NCBI GenBank assembly: GCA_903892365.1
Contig: CAITIF010000597.1
Location: forward strand, 1 to 5,861
Origin: an uncultured Pirellula sp.
GTDB taxonomy: Bacteria > Planctomycetota > Planctomycetia > Pirellulales > Pirellulaceae
Reading direction: 5' to 3'
DNA: 5,861 nt
Below the pieces are notes generated by a model, which was not told the DNA's origin, did not search any database, and was given only the letters and a program-made list of their open reading frames with translations. Both the position numbers and the translations under genes were made by a program. Within the stretch, counting starts at the first letter, position 1. Each line of letters starts with the position of its first letter. Of this stretch, positions 1 to 5,861 are shown in pieces.

Positions 1-1400
1 GCTGTTAATTTAAGCGTTTCTTCAATCGCCCATCGCTCAATATCGTCCATCGTCTTGCCGATCAATTCGGACGGCGGAGACAATTCGCCGCCCATGGTCG
101 CTAACCCAGTATGGATTAACGTGCCTGCGAGCATCTCGTTCGAAACGTCCACTCCGGGTTCGATGAGCTCAGGTGGCAAGTCATCCAAATCCAGCCGACC
201 ATCTGTATCGAGCACGACCATGGTCTCAACAAAGTTTCTCAATTGCCGAATATTTCCCGGCCAATCGTAGGCATGGAATTTTCGAGTCACCATGGGAGAG
301 AAATTGCAGGGGCCGTGGTTGTGTCGTCGAATAAATGTCTTTCGGAAATGGTCCATCAAAGGAATGATATCGTCCCGTCTCTCCCGCAACGGAGGCAAGT
401 GAACGGTGACTACCTTTAATCGGTAGTAAAGATCATTTCGGAAATGGCCTTCATCGATCATGGCATCCAACGGCCTATTGGTGGCGGAGATCAATCGCAC
501 ATTGACTTTGATCGGCTTGTTGTCACCGACTCGGGTGATTTGATGCTCTTCCAAAACGCGTAGTAGCTTGATTTGCGTGCTCATGGGCATGTCGCCCACC
601 TCATCCAAGAACAACGATCCGCCGTCCGCGTATTGGAATGCACCTTCGCGATCGGTGACGGCGTCCGTGAACGAACCGCGCACATGGCCGAACATTTCGC
701 TTTCTACAAGGTTCTCGGAAACCGCGCGGACATTCAACGCCACAAGCCGCTTGTTTTTTCGAGGACTATTCTGATGAATCGCACGCGCGATCAGTTCTTT
801 ACCTGTACCACTTTCGCCCGTAATAAGAACGGTTGCATCGGTCGGAGCAATCCGCTTGAGCCTGTCGATGAGGTTTTGCATTTGAGGGCCCGCATAGACG
901 ATGCCATCAAATCCAAAACGGTCGTCTAATCTTCTTCGCAATTCCAGGTTGGTCTGCTTCAGCTGGACCGACTCGACCGCCTTGGCCGTAATGGCTCGCA
1001 GCCGATTGGGGGTTATCGGCTTCTCCAAGAAATTGAAAGCCCCAAGCTGCATGGCTTCGACCGCTTTCGTCACCGTCGCATGGCCGGTGACCATGATCAC
1101 TTGGCAGTCGGGAATGAGCTGTCGGGCAAGTGCCAGCATTTGCATCCCGTCCACTTCGTTCATCACCAGGTCGGTAATGACGACATCGTAGGTATTTTGC
1201 TCCAGCATCCGCTTGCCTTCAGGACCGCTGGTTGCAACCGTGCAGCGGTAACCTGTTTTCTCCAAGCTCTCGGTCATAGCCCTGGCATGTGCAGGATCGT
1301 TATCCACTACCAAAACTGAAAAATGTTTCGGATCGAGTTCCGCGTTGGTATCGGAATCAGGCAAAGGATTGGTTGGAATGATGGAATCTTCGGTAAGCAT
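1..1400 (-). CDS. Sigma-54-dependent response regulator, NtrC class (3' end outside window)
   Basis: This is a cytoplasmic two-component regulator that would drive sigma-54 promoters by ATP hydrolysis once phosphorylated. The 466 visible codons carry a receiver domain (about residues 27-140: D33/N34/D35, phospho-acceptor D77, T105, K127 in LEKP), then an AAA+ domain (about 170-400) with Walker A GESGTGKE (195-202), Walker B LFLDE (263-267), arginine-finger region FRNDLYYR (320-327) and WPGNIRQLRN (380-389). The reading breaks off at EETLKLT, where the Fis-type helix-turn-helix normally begins, so the DNA-binding domain lies outside the window. Oddities: the sigma-54-contacting GAFTGA loop reads GSFTDA (242-247), the usual NCAAL reads NVRAV (223-227), and N34 replaces the second acidic residue of the receiver's usual DD pair. 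The ATG at 1400 is the first in-frame start after an in-frame TAA about 30 bases upstream; no Shine-Dalgarno is evident. No partner kinase lies in the window. Class certain, target genes unknown. Confidence 0.95.
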   Translation of the reverse strand, partial: MLTEDSIIPTNPLPDSDTNAELDPKHFSVLVVDNDPAHARAMTESLEKTGYRCTVATSGPEGKRMLEQNTYDVVITDLVMNEVDGMQMLALARQLIPDCQVIMVTGHATVTKAVEAMQLGAFNFLEKPITPNRLRAITAKAVESVQLKQTNLELRRRLDDRFGFDGIVYAGPQMQNLIDRLKRIAPTDATVLITGESGTGKELIARAIHQNSPRKNKRLVALNVRAVSENLVESEMFGHVRGSFTDAVTDREGAFQYADGGSLFLDEVGDMPMSTQIKLLRVLEEHQITRVGDNKPIKVNVRLISATNRPLDAMIDEGHFRNDLYYRLKVVTVHLPPLRERRDDIIPLMDHFRKTFIRRHNHGPCNFSPMVTRKFHAYDWPGNIRQLRNFVETMVVLDTDGRLDLDDLPPELIEPGVDVSNEMLAGTLIHTGLATMGGELSPPSELIGKTMDDIERWAIEETLKLT

Positions 1401-1476
1401 GGTATCGTGGCTTTGCAGCCGTTAAAAAACTGGGTACTGTAGCAATAAGGATTTTCGTTAATTGTGCAGATTTGAA

Positions 1477-1481
1477 AAGGA
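1477..1481 (+). promoter_or_regulatory. Ribosome binding site of chorismate mutase gene
   Basis: AAGGA sits 7 bases before the ATG at 1489, a normal spacing, and favours that start over the out-of-frame ATG at 1485. It is the clearest Shine-Dalgarno in the window; the other genes have weak, distant or no such sites. Confidence 0.6.
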
Positions 1482-1488
1482 CTAATGC

Positions 1489-1944
1489 ATGTCGGATAGA
1501 ACGGTATGTCGCGGTGTTCGCGGCGCCACGACGGTTGAGCAGAATACGCGGGAAGCCATCCTCAATGCAACTCGTCAGCTTCTGGCCCTAATCATTCGGC
1601 GAAACGAAATCGATCCCGCGGACGTGGCAAGCGCCGTATTCACGGTCACTCGGGATGTAAATGCGGAGTTTCCCGCGTTGGCCGCTCGGCAAATGGGTTG
1701 GTTGGATGTTCCTTTGCTGTGCGGTTACGAGGTGGAAGTCCCAGGTTCCCTCGGGCTTTGCATCCGTATTCTACTCCACTGGAACACGACTAAGTCTCAG
1801 AAAGATATCCATCACGTTTATATTCATAAGGCGATTTCGCTTCGTCCTGACTTGAGCAAACTGCCCCCCGTGGACTGGAAAGAGCTGGAGCAATGGATTA
1901 GCGAGCAGATGCTGATCCGCGAAACCAACAAGACCCCGGAATAA
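1489..1944 (+). CDS. aroH: Chorismate mutase, AroH class (monofunctional)
   Basis: Converts chorismate to prephenate (EC 5.4.99.5), the first step from chorismate toward phenylalanine and tyrosine, in the cytoplasm. The 151-residue protein aligns by eye with the Bacillus subtilis AroH trimer family: GVRGATTVE (9-17) matches the N-terminal signature, with R11 equivalent to B. subtilis Arg7. F61-P-A63 matches FPA, C78 and E81 match Cys75 and Glu78, R93 matches Arg90, HHVYI (Y111) matches Tyr108, and LRPDL (R119) matches Arg116. All main active-site side chains are therefore present. B. subtilis Lys60 is Leu here (L64); that position appears variable in the family. A tail of about 30 residues follows LRPDL and is longer than in B. 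subtilis. The stop codon overlaps the next gene's ATG (TAATG), so the two are probably cotranscribed and coupled. The symbol follows B. subtilis usage; E. coli aroH is a different enzyme. Confidence 0.95.
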   Translation: MSDRTVCRGVRGATTVEQNTREAILNATRQLLALIIRRNEIDPADVASAVFTVTRDVNAEFPALAARQMGWLDVPLLCGYEVEVPGSLGLCIRILLHWNTTKSQKDIHHVYIHKAISLRPDLSKLPPVDWKELEQWISEQMLIRETNKTPE

Positions 1945-2843
1945 TGCGATTAAATTGGAATCCTAGTGCCTCGGCGAGTGCCCTCCATGCCGCCGAAGCC
2001 ATTCATCTGCATCATTGGAAACTGATCGATTCAAGGCTCGCGGACGCAATTGCTCCTTACGCTGCGAATTTGGGTGCCTGGATTGAAAATGTGGCTCAGT
2101 TTCAATCACCAAGATTCTGGTATCTGTTGGTCGGAAACGCTGCAAATTTGGAATCCAATCATGATTTGGCAATCGCCGTCCTCCGAAAGTTTGGCCTGAA
2201 TACCTCGGATGAAAGAATGAGCGTTCAGCTTTCTGGCCTCATTTCGGATTTGGAAGCAGCCTTCAATCCAATCTACCCTAAGCTACTGGAACAACTGCCT
2301 TTGCGTGCTCGGCCGCTTCAGGAGCATTGGCTAGGATACGGCCCAGGGCTTCTCGCTCATTTAGGCCGATTGACTCACAAGAGTCTTCTCGTTGACGAAG
2401 CCCGGGTTGTTCTGCTGCAACCTGCCATGGGTGGTTCCGGTGTAGCTCATATGGAACTGAATCTCGTGCGCACCGAAGCCGTTCTGGTAAACCCAATGGT
2501 TGAACTGCCGGAGGTGGTGCGATTGGCTTGGATGCTGTCGCAACTGAACCTGGAACTGCCCACGAATAGCGAGCACATCGGGGTTCATTTGATTGCAAGG
2601 CTTGGCCCCTTGGCGATGTTGCCAGCAACGCTAGCCGCCGCAGAAGTGCTCGAACTGAGCCGATGCAACGAATCGATGATGGAATTGGCCATCGAGCAAT
2701 GGCATATTCCAGTTCCCAAAGACCAAGACATCCATTCGCTGCTAGTCCCCGCCCTGATGGATTGGTGGGAAACGTACCTGCAAACCAGGCCTGCCATGGG
2801 AACCGCCATGCAAGCGTTGGCAAAGATGCTTGCATTGCAATAA
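1944..2843 (+). CDS. Uncharacterised protein translationally coupled to chorismate mutase
   Basis: I cannot assign this 299-residue protein to a named family. Its ATG uses the last A of the aroH stop codon, so coupling by reinitiation is likely; no separate start site is needed. It looks soluble: no signal peptide and no clear membrane segment, Trp- and Leu-rich, mostly helical in character. The most conserved-looking part is the centre: WLGYGPGLLAHLGRLT (129-144), then a beta-like stretch ARVVLLQPAMGGSGVAH (153-169), then VRTEAVLVNP...LPEVVRLAWMLSQLNLELP (175-206). The Gly-rich turn and EAVLVNP read like a structural core rather than a catalytic signature that I recognise. I have a recollection of similar proteins in other planctomycetes, not checked. 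Context suggests a role near aromatic amino acid synthesis, or simply shared expression; the sequence shows no function. Confidence 0.88.
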   Translation: MRLNWNPSASASALHAAEAIHLHHWKLIDSRLADAIAPYAANLGAWIENVAQFQSPRFWYLLVGNAANLESNHDLAIAVLRKFGLNTSDERMSVQLSGLISDLEAAFNPIYPKLLEQLPLRARPLQEHWLGYGPGLLAHLGRLTHKSLLVDEARVVLLQPAMGGSGVAHMELNLVRTEAVLVNPMVELPEVVRLAWMLSQLNLELPTNSEHIGVHLIARLGPLAMLPATLAAAEVLELSRCNESMMELAIEQWHIPVPKDQDIHSLLVPALMDWWETYLQTRPAMGTAMQALAKMLALQ

Positions 2844-2856
2844 ACATTCCTTTTTT

Positions 2857-2929
2857 GGCTTAGCAAAAACCGTACGATGCTTCCCTTGACCTGAATAGGG
2901 TGATCGCGGTAACCTGCAAGGGCTAAGCC
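2857..2929 (+). other. Nested inverted repeats; possible structured leader of aminotransferase gene
   Basis: In the 121-base gap before the aminotransferase gene, GGCTTAG (2857-2863) pairs with CTAAGCC (2923-2929), and CCCTTG (2883-2888) pairs with CAAGGG (2917-2922). The two stems stack on the 3' side and leave an 18-base bulge on the 5' side. Inside, AGGGT (2897-2901) can pair imperfectly with AACCT (2911-2915). The order is correct for a nested fold about 35 bases before the ATG. It matches no riboswitch class that I can name, it is not followed by a T-run, and short stems like these can arise by chance. Confidence 0.25.
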
Positions 2930-2964
2930 TCAATACTCGTCCATGGAAGGACTCACCAACAAGC

Positions 2965-4131
2965 ATGTCGAACTCAAAACCGACCTCGTCGCCTGTTCCT
3001 TTGCTCGATGTCAATCGCGGAAATCGGCCTCTGCGGGACCAGATCATGGCCTCCATCGCAGAAGTCGTTGACAGTGGGCGCTTTCTTCATGGTCCGCAAG
3101 TAGGCGAACTCGAGTGCACCGTCGCCGGAATCTGCGAGACCAGCCAAGCCATTGCTTGCGCCTCCGGCAGCGACGCACTTTTGCTAGCTTTAATGGCGCT
3201 AGACATTCAATCTGGGGACGAAGTGATCTGTCCAAGCTTTACCTTCTTCGCAACCGCCTCCGCCGTCAGTCGGCTCGGTGCGATTCCAGTCTTTGTCGAC
3301 ATCGATCCAAAGACATACAACCTATGCCCTGATGAAGTGGCTGCGAACGTGACCTCCCGCACGAAAGCTATCATCCCCGTGCACTTGTTTGGACAGTGTG
3401 CATCGATGGACAAGATTTGCGCGATTGGTGCTCGGCATCGCATTCCGATTATCGAGGATGCAGCTCAGGCGATCGGGGCCAAGTATCAAGACAAGCCAGC
3501 CGGTTCTTGGGGCGATATCGGATGCTTGAGCTTCTATCCAACCAAGAATTTAGGTGGGATGGGTGACGGCGGCATGATGGTTTGCAACAACCAAATCACT
3601 TCCGCAAAACTGCGTTTGCTTGCATCGCACGGCATGCAGCCTCGGTACTACCATAAACTGGTTGGCATCAACAGCCGATTGGACACGATCCAAGCCGCGA
3701 TCCTGAATGTCAAGATTGCTCACCTTCAAAAGTATGCAGAGAAGCGGGCAAGCCACGCACAGAGGTATGCGGAACTCTTCGCAGGCGAAGGCCTGAGCGA
3801 ATACTTCGAGCTTCCCTACCAAACACCGGAAGCGGTCCATGTTTGGAACCAGTACAGTATCCGTGTCCCAGATGGTCTACGTGATCCGCTGCGAAAGCAC
3901 TTGACCGACATGGGAATCGGAAGCGAAGTCTATTACCCGGTGCCGCTGCATTTACAAGAATGCTTCCACGATCTGGGCTACTTCGTCGGCACGCTTCCGA
4001 AGACCGAGCGTGCTTCGAGAGAGATTTTGAACTTGCCGATCTATCCTGAACTCACCGAGCAAGAACAAGACACGGTCGTTGCTGGCATAAAGCGGTTCTA
4101 TGCCGCTGCTTCGAGTAGCAAAGCGGCATAG
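2965..4131 (+). CDS. DegT/DnrJ/EryC1/StrS-family PLP-dependent sugar aminotransferase
   Basis: Transfers an amino group, normally from glutamate, to a keto group of a nucleotide-linked sugar, supplying amino-sugars for polysaccharide or glycoprotein. The 388 residues are full length for this fold-type I family. Visible landmarks: PLLDVNRGNRPLRDQI (12-27) at the N-terminus, SGRFLHGPQV (37-46), the PLP-phosphate loop SGSDALLLAL (67-76), PSFTFFATASAV (90-101), IEDAAQAIGA (163-172) with D165 for the pyridine nitrogen, SFYPTKNLGGMGDGG (189-203) with K194 as the Schiff-base lysine, NSRLDTIQAA (236-245) and YYPVPLHLQECF (323-334). The exact sugar cannot be read from sequence; WbpE-like (UDP-uronate) and QdtB/DesV-like (dTDP-sugar) enzymes share these motifs. 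GGAAGGA (2945-2951) lies 13 bases before the ATG, rather far. No sugar dehydratase or glycosyltransferase lies beside it, so it may act with unlinked partners. The gene converges on the next one. Confidence 0.95.
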   Translation: MSNSKPTSSPVPLLDVNRGNRPLRDQIMASIAEVVDSGRFLHGPQVGELECTVAGICETSQAIACASGSDALLLALMALDIQSGDEVICPSFTFFATASAVSRLGAIPVFVDIDPKTYNLCPDEVAANVTSRTKAIIPVHLFGQCASMDKICAIGARHRIPIIEDAAQAIGAKYQDKPAGSWGDIGCLSFYPTKNLGGMGDGGMMVCNNQITSAKLRLLASHGMQPRYYHKLVGINSRLDTIQAAILNVKIAHLQKYAEKRASHAQRYAELFAGEGLSEYFELPYQTPEAVHVWNQYSIRVPDGLRDPLRKHLTDMGIGSEVYYPVPLHLQECFHDLGYFVGTLPKTERASREILNLPIYPELTEQEQDTVVAGIKRFYAAASSSKAA

Positions 4132-4194
4132 GGTCGAGTCCAAAGTTCGTTAGTATTCAAAGTTCAGTAGCTCTGTATCCTACCGACTATCAAT

Positions 4195-4253
4195 GTGGCA
4201 TAGGCTTCCAGCCTGTGATTAGCACCAGAACACAGGCTGGAAGCCTATGCCAC
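4195..4253. repeat. Perfect 23-bp inverted repeat, REPIN-like palindromic pair
   Basis: The left arm (4195-4217) and right arm (4231-4253) are exact reverse complements over 23 bases, separated by 13 bases. Each arm is itself palindromic: AGGCT-TCC-AGCCT in the left arm and AGGCT-GGA-AGCCT in the right. The left arm begins GTGG, and the right arm ends with its complement CCAC. This is the layout of two REP sequences facing each other around a short spacer (REPIN), with a foot tetranucleotide like the GTAG/GGAG of known REPs. It lies between convergent genes, 63 bases after the aminotransferase stop and 23 bases from the stop of the TPR protein gene, so it can also act as a bidirectional hairpin that stops or protects transcripts. 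There is no T-run on either side, so it is not a standard intrinsic terminator. Confidence 0.85.
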
Positions 4254-4276
4254 GGGTACGAATCTACCAAAAGAAA

Positions 4277-4933
4277 CTACGGTCCAAATGGATCTTCTTC
4301 AGCGGCTGCGGCTGGTTCCGCAGCTGGGTCGTCCATAGCAGGTGCGTCACCGTTGAGCTCTGCTTCGAAGTCATCGACCGGTGGAGTGTTCTTCGGCTTT
4401 CCTTCCATTGCCTTGGCGTCCCCTTTGGTCATGCCTGCGTTGAAAGGATCGTTAGGAGCTAAGTTGCTTGGAGCTGGAGCTGGGTCGTTCTTTGGCGGTA
4501 CCACAAGGCCGTCCGCGCCACCACTAAGCTTGCCCATTTCTTGCGATCGGGCTCTTGCAGCCAATCGAGCGTTCAATCGAGCCTTTTCAATCTCGGCCCG
4601 AACTGGACCTTGAATTCGTTGCAAAGCTTGTCCAACGTTGACGACCTTTCGAGCTCCGTTGATTTCAAGATCAGCCGCTTTTTCAAAATCGGCAGTCCCT
4701 GCTTCAATGCCGTTCCTGGACAGGCAAAGACCTCGGAAAATGTAAGCTCTAGGGTCCACGCTGCCTGCTGCAATCGCATCGTTCAGCAACAATTCCGCAT
4801 GATCAACATCACCGCGGAAGAACGCGTGAACCGCTTTTCCATACATTTCATCCCGTGGATCCTGTGCCGAAGCAGCCCCCGAAAAGGTTGCGGTCACAAG
4901 TGCAAAAAGACTAAAAACTGTTGGTATTCGCAT
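4277..4933 (-). CDS. Exported TPR-repeat protein with disordered C-terminal tail
   Basis: A 218-residue secreted or periplasmic protein of unknown role. Residues 1-23 form a signal peptide (MRIPTV, hydrophobic core, then GAASA with probable cleavage before Q24). Residues 29-62 and 63-96 read as two consecutive 34-residue tetratricopeptide units (EMYGKAVHAFFRGDVDHAE..., AYIFRGLCLSRNG...ADFEKAADLE), usually a protein-protein binding scaffold. A basic helical stretch follows (about 109-131, RAEIEKARLNARLAARARS). From about 138 the protein is low-complexity, rich in Pro, Ala, Asp and Gly, with two short DPF motifs (NDPFNAG at 161-167 and the terminal EDPFGP). The tail is probably disordered. No enzymatic motif is present. 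The ATG at 4933 begins exactly at the signal peptide; no Shine-Dalgarno is obvious. It is transcribed away from the metallopeptidase gene and toward the aminotransferase. Coding status is strongly supported; the partner is unknown. Confidence 0.9.
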   Translation of the reverse strand: MRIPTVFSLFALVTATFSGAASAQDPRDEMYGKAVHAFFRGDVDHAELLLNDAIAAGSVDPRAYIFRGLCLSRNGIEAGTADFEKAADLEINGARKVVNVGQALQRIQGPVRAEIEKARLNARLAARARSQEMGKLSGGADGLVVPPKNDPAPAPSNLAPNDPFNAGMTKGDAKAMEGKPKNTPPVDDFEAELNGDAPAMDDPAAEPAAAAEEDPFGP

Positions 4934-5052
4934 GTCGATCGACCCAGTTACGGAACAAAATGAGGAAGGGAAAACATACCTTGCTTCCGTCCGAGTTTAC
5001 CCCGGCCCGAAAACGAAGAACCATCGTGAGTTTGGCATTAGAATGGTTCCAT

Positions 5053-5096
5053 GGTACTTTGCTAGCCATCTCTTGCAATCAAAAGTACCTTACTTT
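5053..5096. promoter_or_regulatory. Overlapping inverted repeats in divergent intergenic region
   Basis: The 215 bases between the TPR protein gene and the metallopeptidase gene must carry both upstream regions. Within it, GGTACTTT (5053-5060) is complementary to AAAGTACC (5082-5089), and AAAGTA (5082-5087) also pairs with TACTTT (5091-5096), so the middle segment can pair with either flank. It could be an operator or a 5' UTR structure, but short AT-rich repeats like these are also expected by chance. The rest of the gap shows only AT-rich runs and no convincing promoter boxes. Confidence 0.2.
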
Positions 5097-5148
5097 ACCC
5101 AATTTCCCAATTTTCAATTTCGTTTATCCAGCCATAAATCATCCAGAA

Positions 5149-5861
5149 ATGCACACAAAAGGTCCCCTTTTTGGCGCAGTTGCCATTTTTGCCGCGTTGG
5201 TCCTTTTGCTTTGGCCTGCTCGGCTCCACGCGGAAACTCCCCAGGAAGCCATTGAGTCGCAGGTCCCGGCCGCTCTGCGGATTCTAGATGCATACCACCG
5301 CGAGTCCCCTGTTTCTTGCCAGCGAACGCTTCACATCGTTTATTGGACTCCTTCGGACCGTGAGCCAGCTCCCGAGTATCGCGAGCGACTGACTCGGGTT
5401 TTGCTGGACATTCAAGATTTCTACCGAAAGGAAATGTCGCGGTTAGGCTTCGGGGATCGAACAGTATCCTTGGATTTAGAGCAGGATGGGGCGCTTCGAA
5501 TCCACCTGGTTCAGGGCCAAAAACCCTATTCCGAATACGGCGTCGAAAGCGGGAACCGAATCCGACAAGAGTGCATTCCAACGCTCCAGAAAGCAGGCAT
5601 CCAAGCGGATTCGGAAACCATTGTTATCTTTTGCAACATGAGCAACTGGGATCCGGACAAACGAACGATCAACCAAAACAGCCCCTATTACGCAGGAGGT
5701 GGCGTGCAGGGGGGGACCGCATGGCAAGTGGATTCACCCATTCTTGATTCAGCTAGGCTATCGGAGAAAAGCCCCCTGATCCGGGACTCGCAGTACGGTG
5801 ATATCTCCATCGGTCGTAACAACACGATTTTCCTCGGAGGTGTTTGCCACGAGCTTGGGCA
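5149..5861 (+). CDS. Secreted zinc-metallopeptidase-like protein (3' end outside window)
   Basis: The open frame runs from the ATG at 5149 to the window edge without a stop (237 full codons). Residues 1-28 are a signal peptide (MHTKGP, long hydrophobic core ending LLLW, then ARLHA with cleavage before E29), so the product is exported. The mature part begins with a mixed alpha/beta region: HIVYWTPSDREP (about 64-75), a helix LTRVLLDIQDFYRKEMSRLGF (84-104) and ETIVIFCNMSNWDP (161-174). The visible part ends FLGGVCHELG(H), where H234 and E235 start a zinc-binding HExxH and the next codon, cut after CA, can be His. The neighbourhood (GRNNTIFLGGVCHELG) resembles metzincin-type motifs that continue HELGHALGLPH, but the third ligand is not in the window. 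It probably acts as a secreted protease or related hydrolase. The start is supported by its exact fit to the signal peptide. No Shine-Dalgarno is visible. Confidence 0.85.
   Translation, partial: MHTKGPLFGAVAIFAALVLLLWPARLHAETPQEAIESQVPAALRILDAYHRESPVSCQRTLHIVYWTPSDREPAPEYRERLTRVLLDIQDFYRKEMSRLGFGDRTVSLDLEQDGALRIHLVQGQKPYSEYGVESGNRIRQECIPTLQKAGIQADSETIVIFCNMSNWDPDKRTINQNSPYYAGGGVQGGTAWQVDSPILDSARLSEKSPLIRDSQYGDISIGRNNTIFLGGVCHELG

Noticed and set aside
573..929. Plus-strand open frame of 118 codons within the regulator region
   Set aside because: It is antisense to the AAA+ domain, whose motifs (Walker A, Walker B, arginine fingers) fix the true frame on the minus strand.
1413..1440. Possible -35/-10 pair (TTGCAG and TACTGT) upstream of aroH
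   Set aside because: Both boxes match the consensus at only about half the positions, so it is indistinguishable from chance.
2278..2847. Minus-strand open frame of 189 codons opposite the unknown protein
   Set aside because: It lies wholly antisense to a well-supported, coupled gene, and its translation is compositionally odd (Arg/Pro-rich) with no motifs; a shadow frame.
2830..2856. TTGCATTGCAA palindrome followed by a T-run, as an intrinsic terminator after the unknown protein gene
   Set aside because: The loop would be one base, the stem overlaps the coding end, and the T-run starts 10 bases after the stem; it does not fit an intrinsic terminator.
2886..2915. Sigma-70-like promoter TTGACC, 18-base spacer, TAACCT before the aminotransferase gene
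   Set aside because: The -35 is good but the -10 box keeps only three of six consensus bases; too weak to annotate.
4141..4174. Imperfect 17-base direct repeat (CAAAGTTC at 4141 and 4158) after the aminotransferase stop
   Set aside because: Only two copies with a short identical core and no relation to a promoter or gene; probably a local duplication or chance.
5114..5581. Minus-strand open frame of 155 codons at the right end
   Set aside because: It is antisense to the signal peptide and N-terminal domain of the secreted metallopeptidase-like protein, which reads cleanly on the plus strand to the window edge.

Overview
The window looks like chromosomal DNA of a planctomycete, probably a Pirellulaceae/Rhodopirellula-type organism. 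This is inferred from moderate GC content, mostly weak Shine-Dalgarno signals, the style of the secreted proteins (including one ending DPFG), and the types of the uncharacterised and metallopeptidase proteins. No search could be run, so the assignment is a judgement. Six protein genes fill nearly the whole window. Two of them run off the ends. No RNA gene, CRISPR array, insertion sequence or phage gene is visible, and no gap between genes exceeds about 215 bases.

Layout. (1) Positions 1-1400, minus strand: a sigma-54-dependent response regulator of the NtrC class, cut by the window edge at the start of its DNA-binding domain. (2) Divergent from it across 88 bases, a plus-strand pair: an AroH-type chorismate mutase (1489-1944) and an uncharacterised 299-residue protein (1944-2843) whose ATG shares its A with the chorismate mutase stop codon. 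(3) After a 121-base gap with nested inverted repeats, a DegT/DnrJ/EryC1/StrS-family PLP-dependent sugar aminotransferase (2965-4131). (4) A convergent gap of 145 bases holding a perfect 23-bp inverted repeat whose arms are each palindromic, like a pair of REP sequences facing each other (REPIN-like). (5) A minus-strand gene for an exported TPR protein with a disordered acidic/Ala-Pro tail (4277-4933). (6) Divergent from it across 215 bases, the 5' part of a secreted zinc-metallopeptidase-like protein (5149 to the right edge), cut inside its HELG(H) motif.

How the genes fit together. Only the chorismate mutase and the 299-residue protein are clearly linked, by translational coupling; this ties the unknown protein to aromatic amino acid biosynthesis by context alone. 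The aminotransferase probably supplies an amino-sugar for surface polysaccharide or glycoprotein and may have its own leader. The regulator is divergently arranged, but no sigma-54 promoter (GG-N10-GC) is visible in the gap it shares with aroH, so its targets are probably elsewhere. The last two genes both encode exported proteins and share an upstream region.

Most of the window is ordinary chromosomal housekeeping and accessory content. The points most worth a second look are the REPIN-like element, the GSFTDA version of the sigma-54-contacting loop, the coupled unknown protein and the possible structured leader before the aminotransferase.
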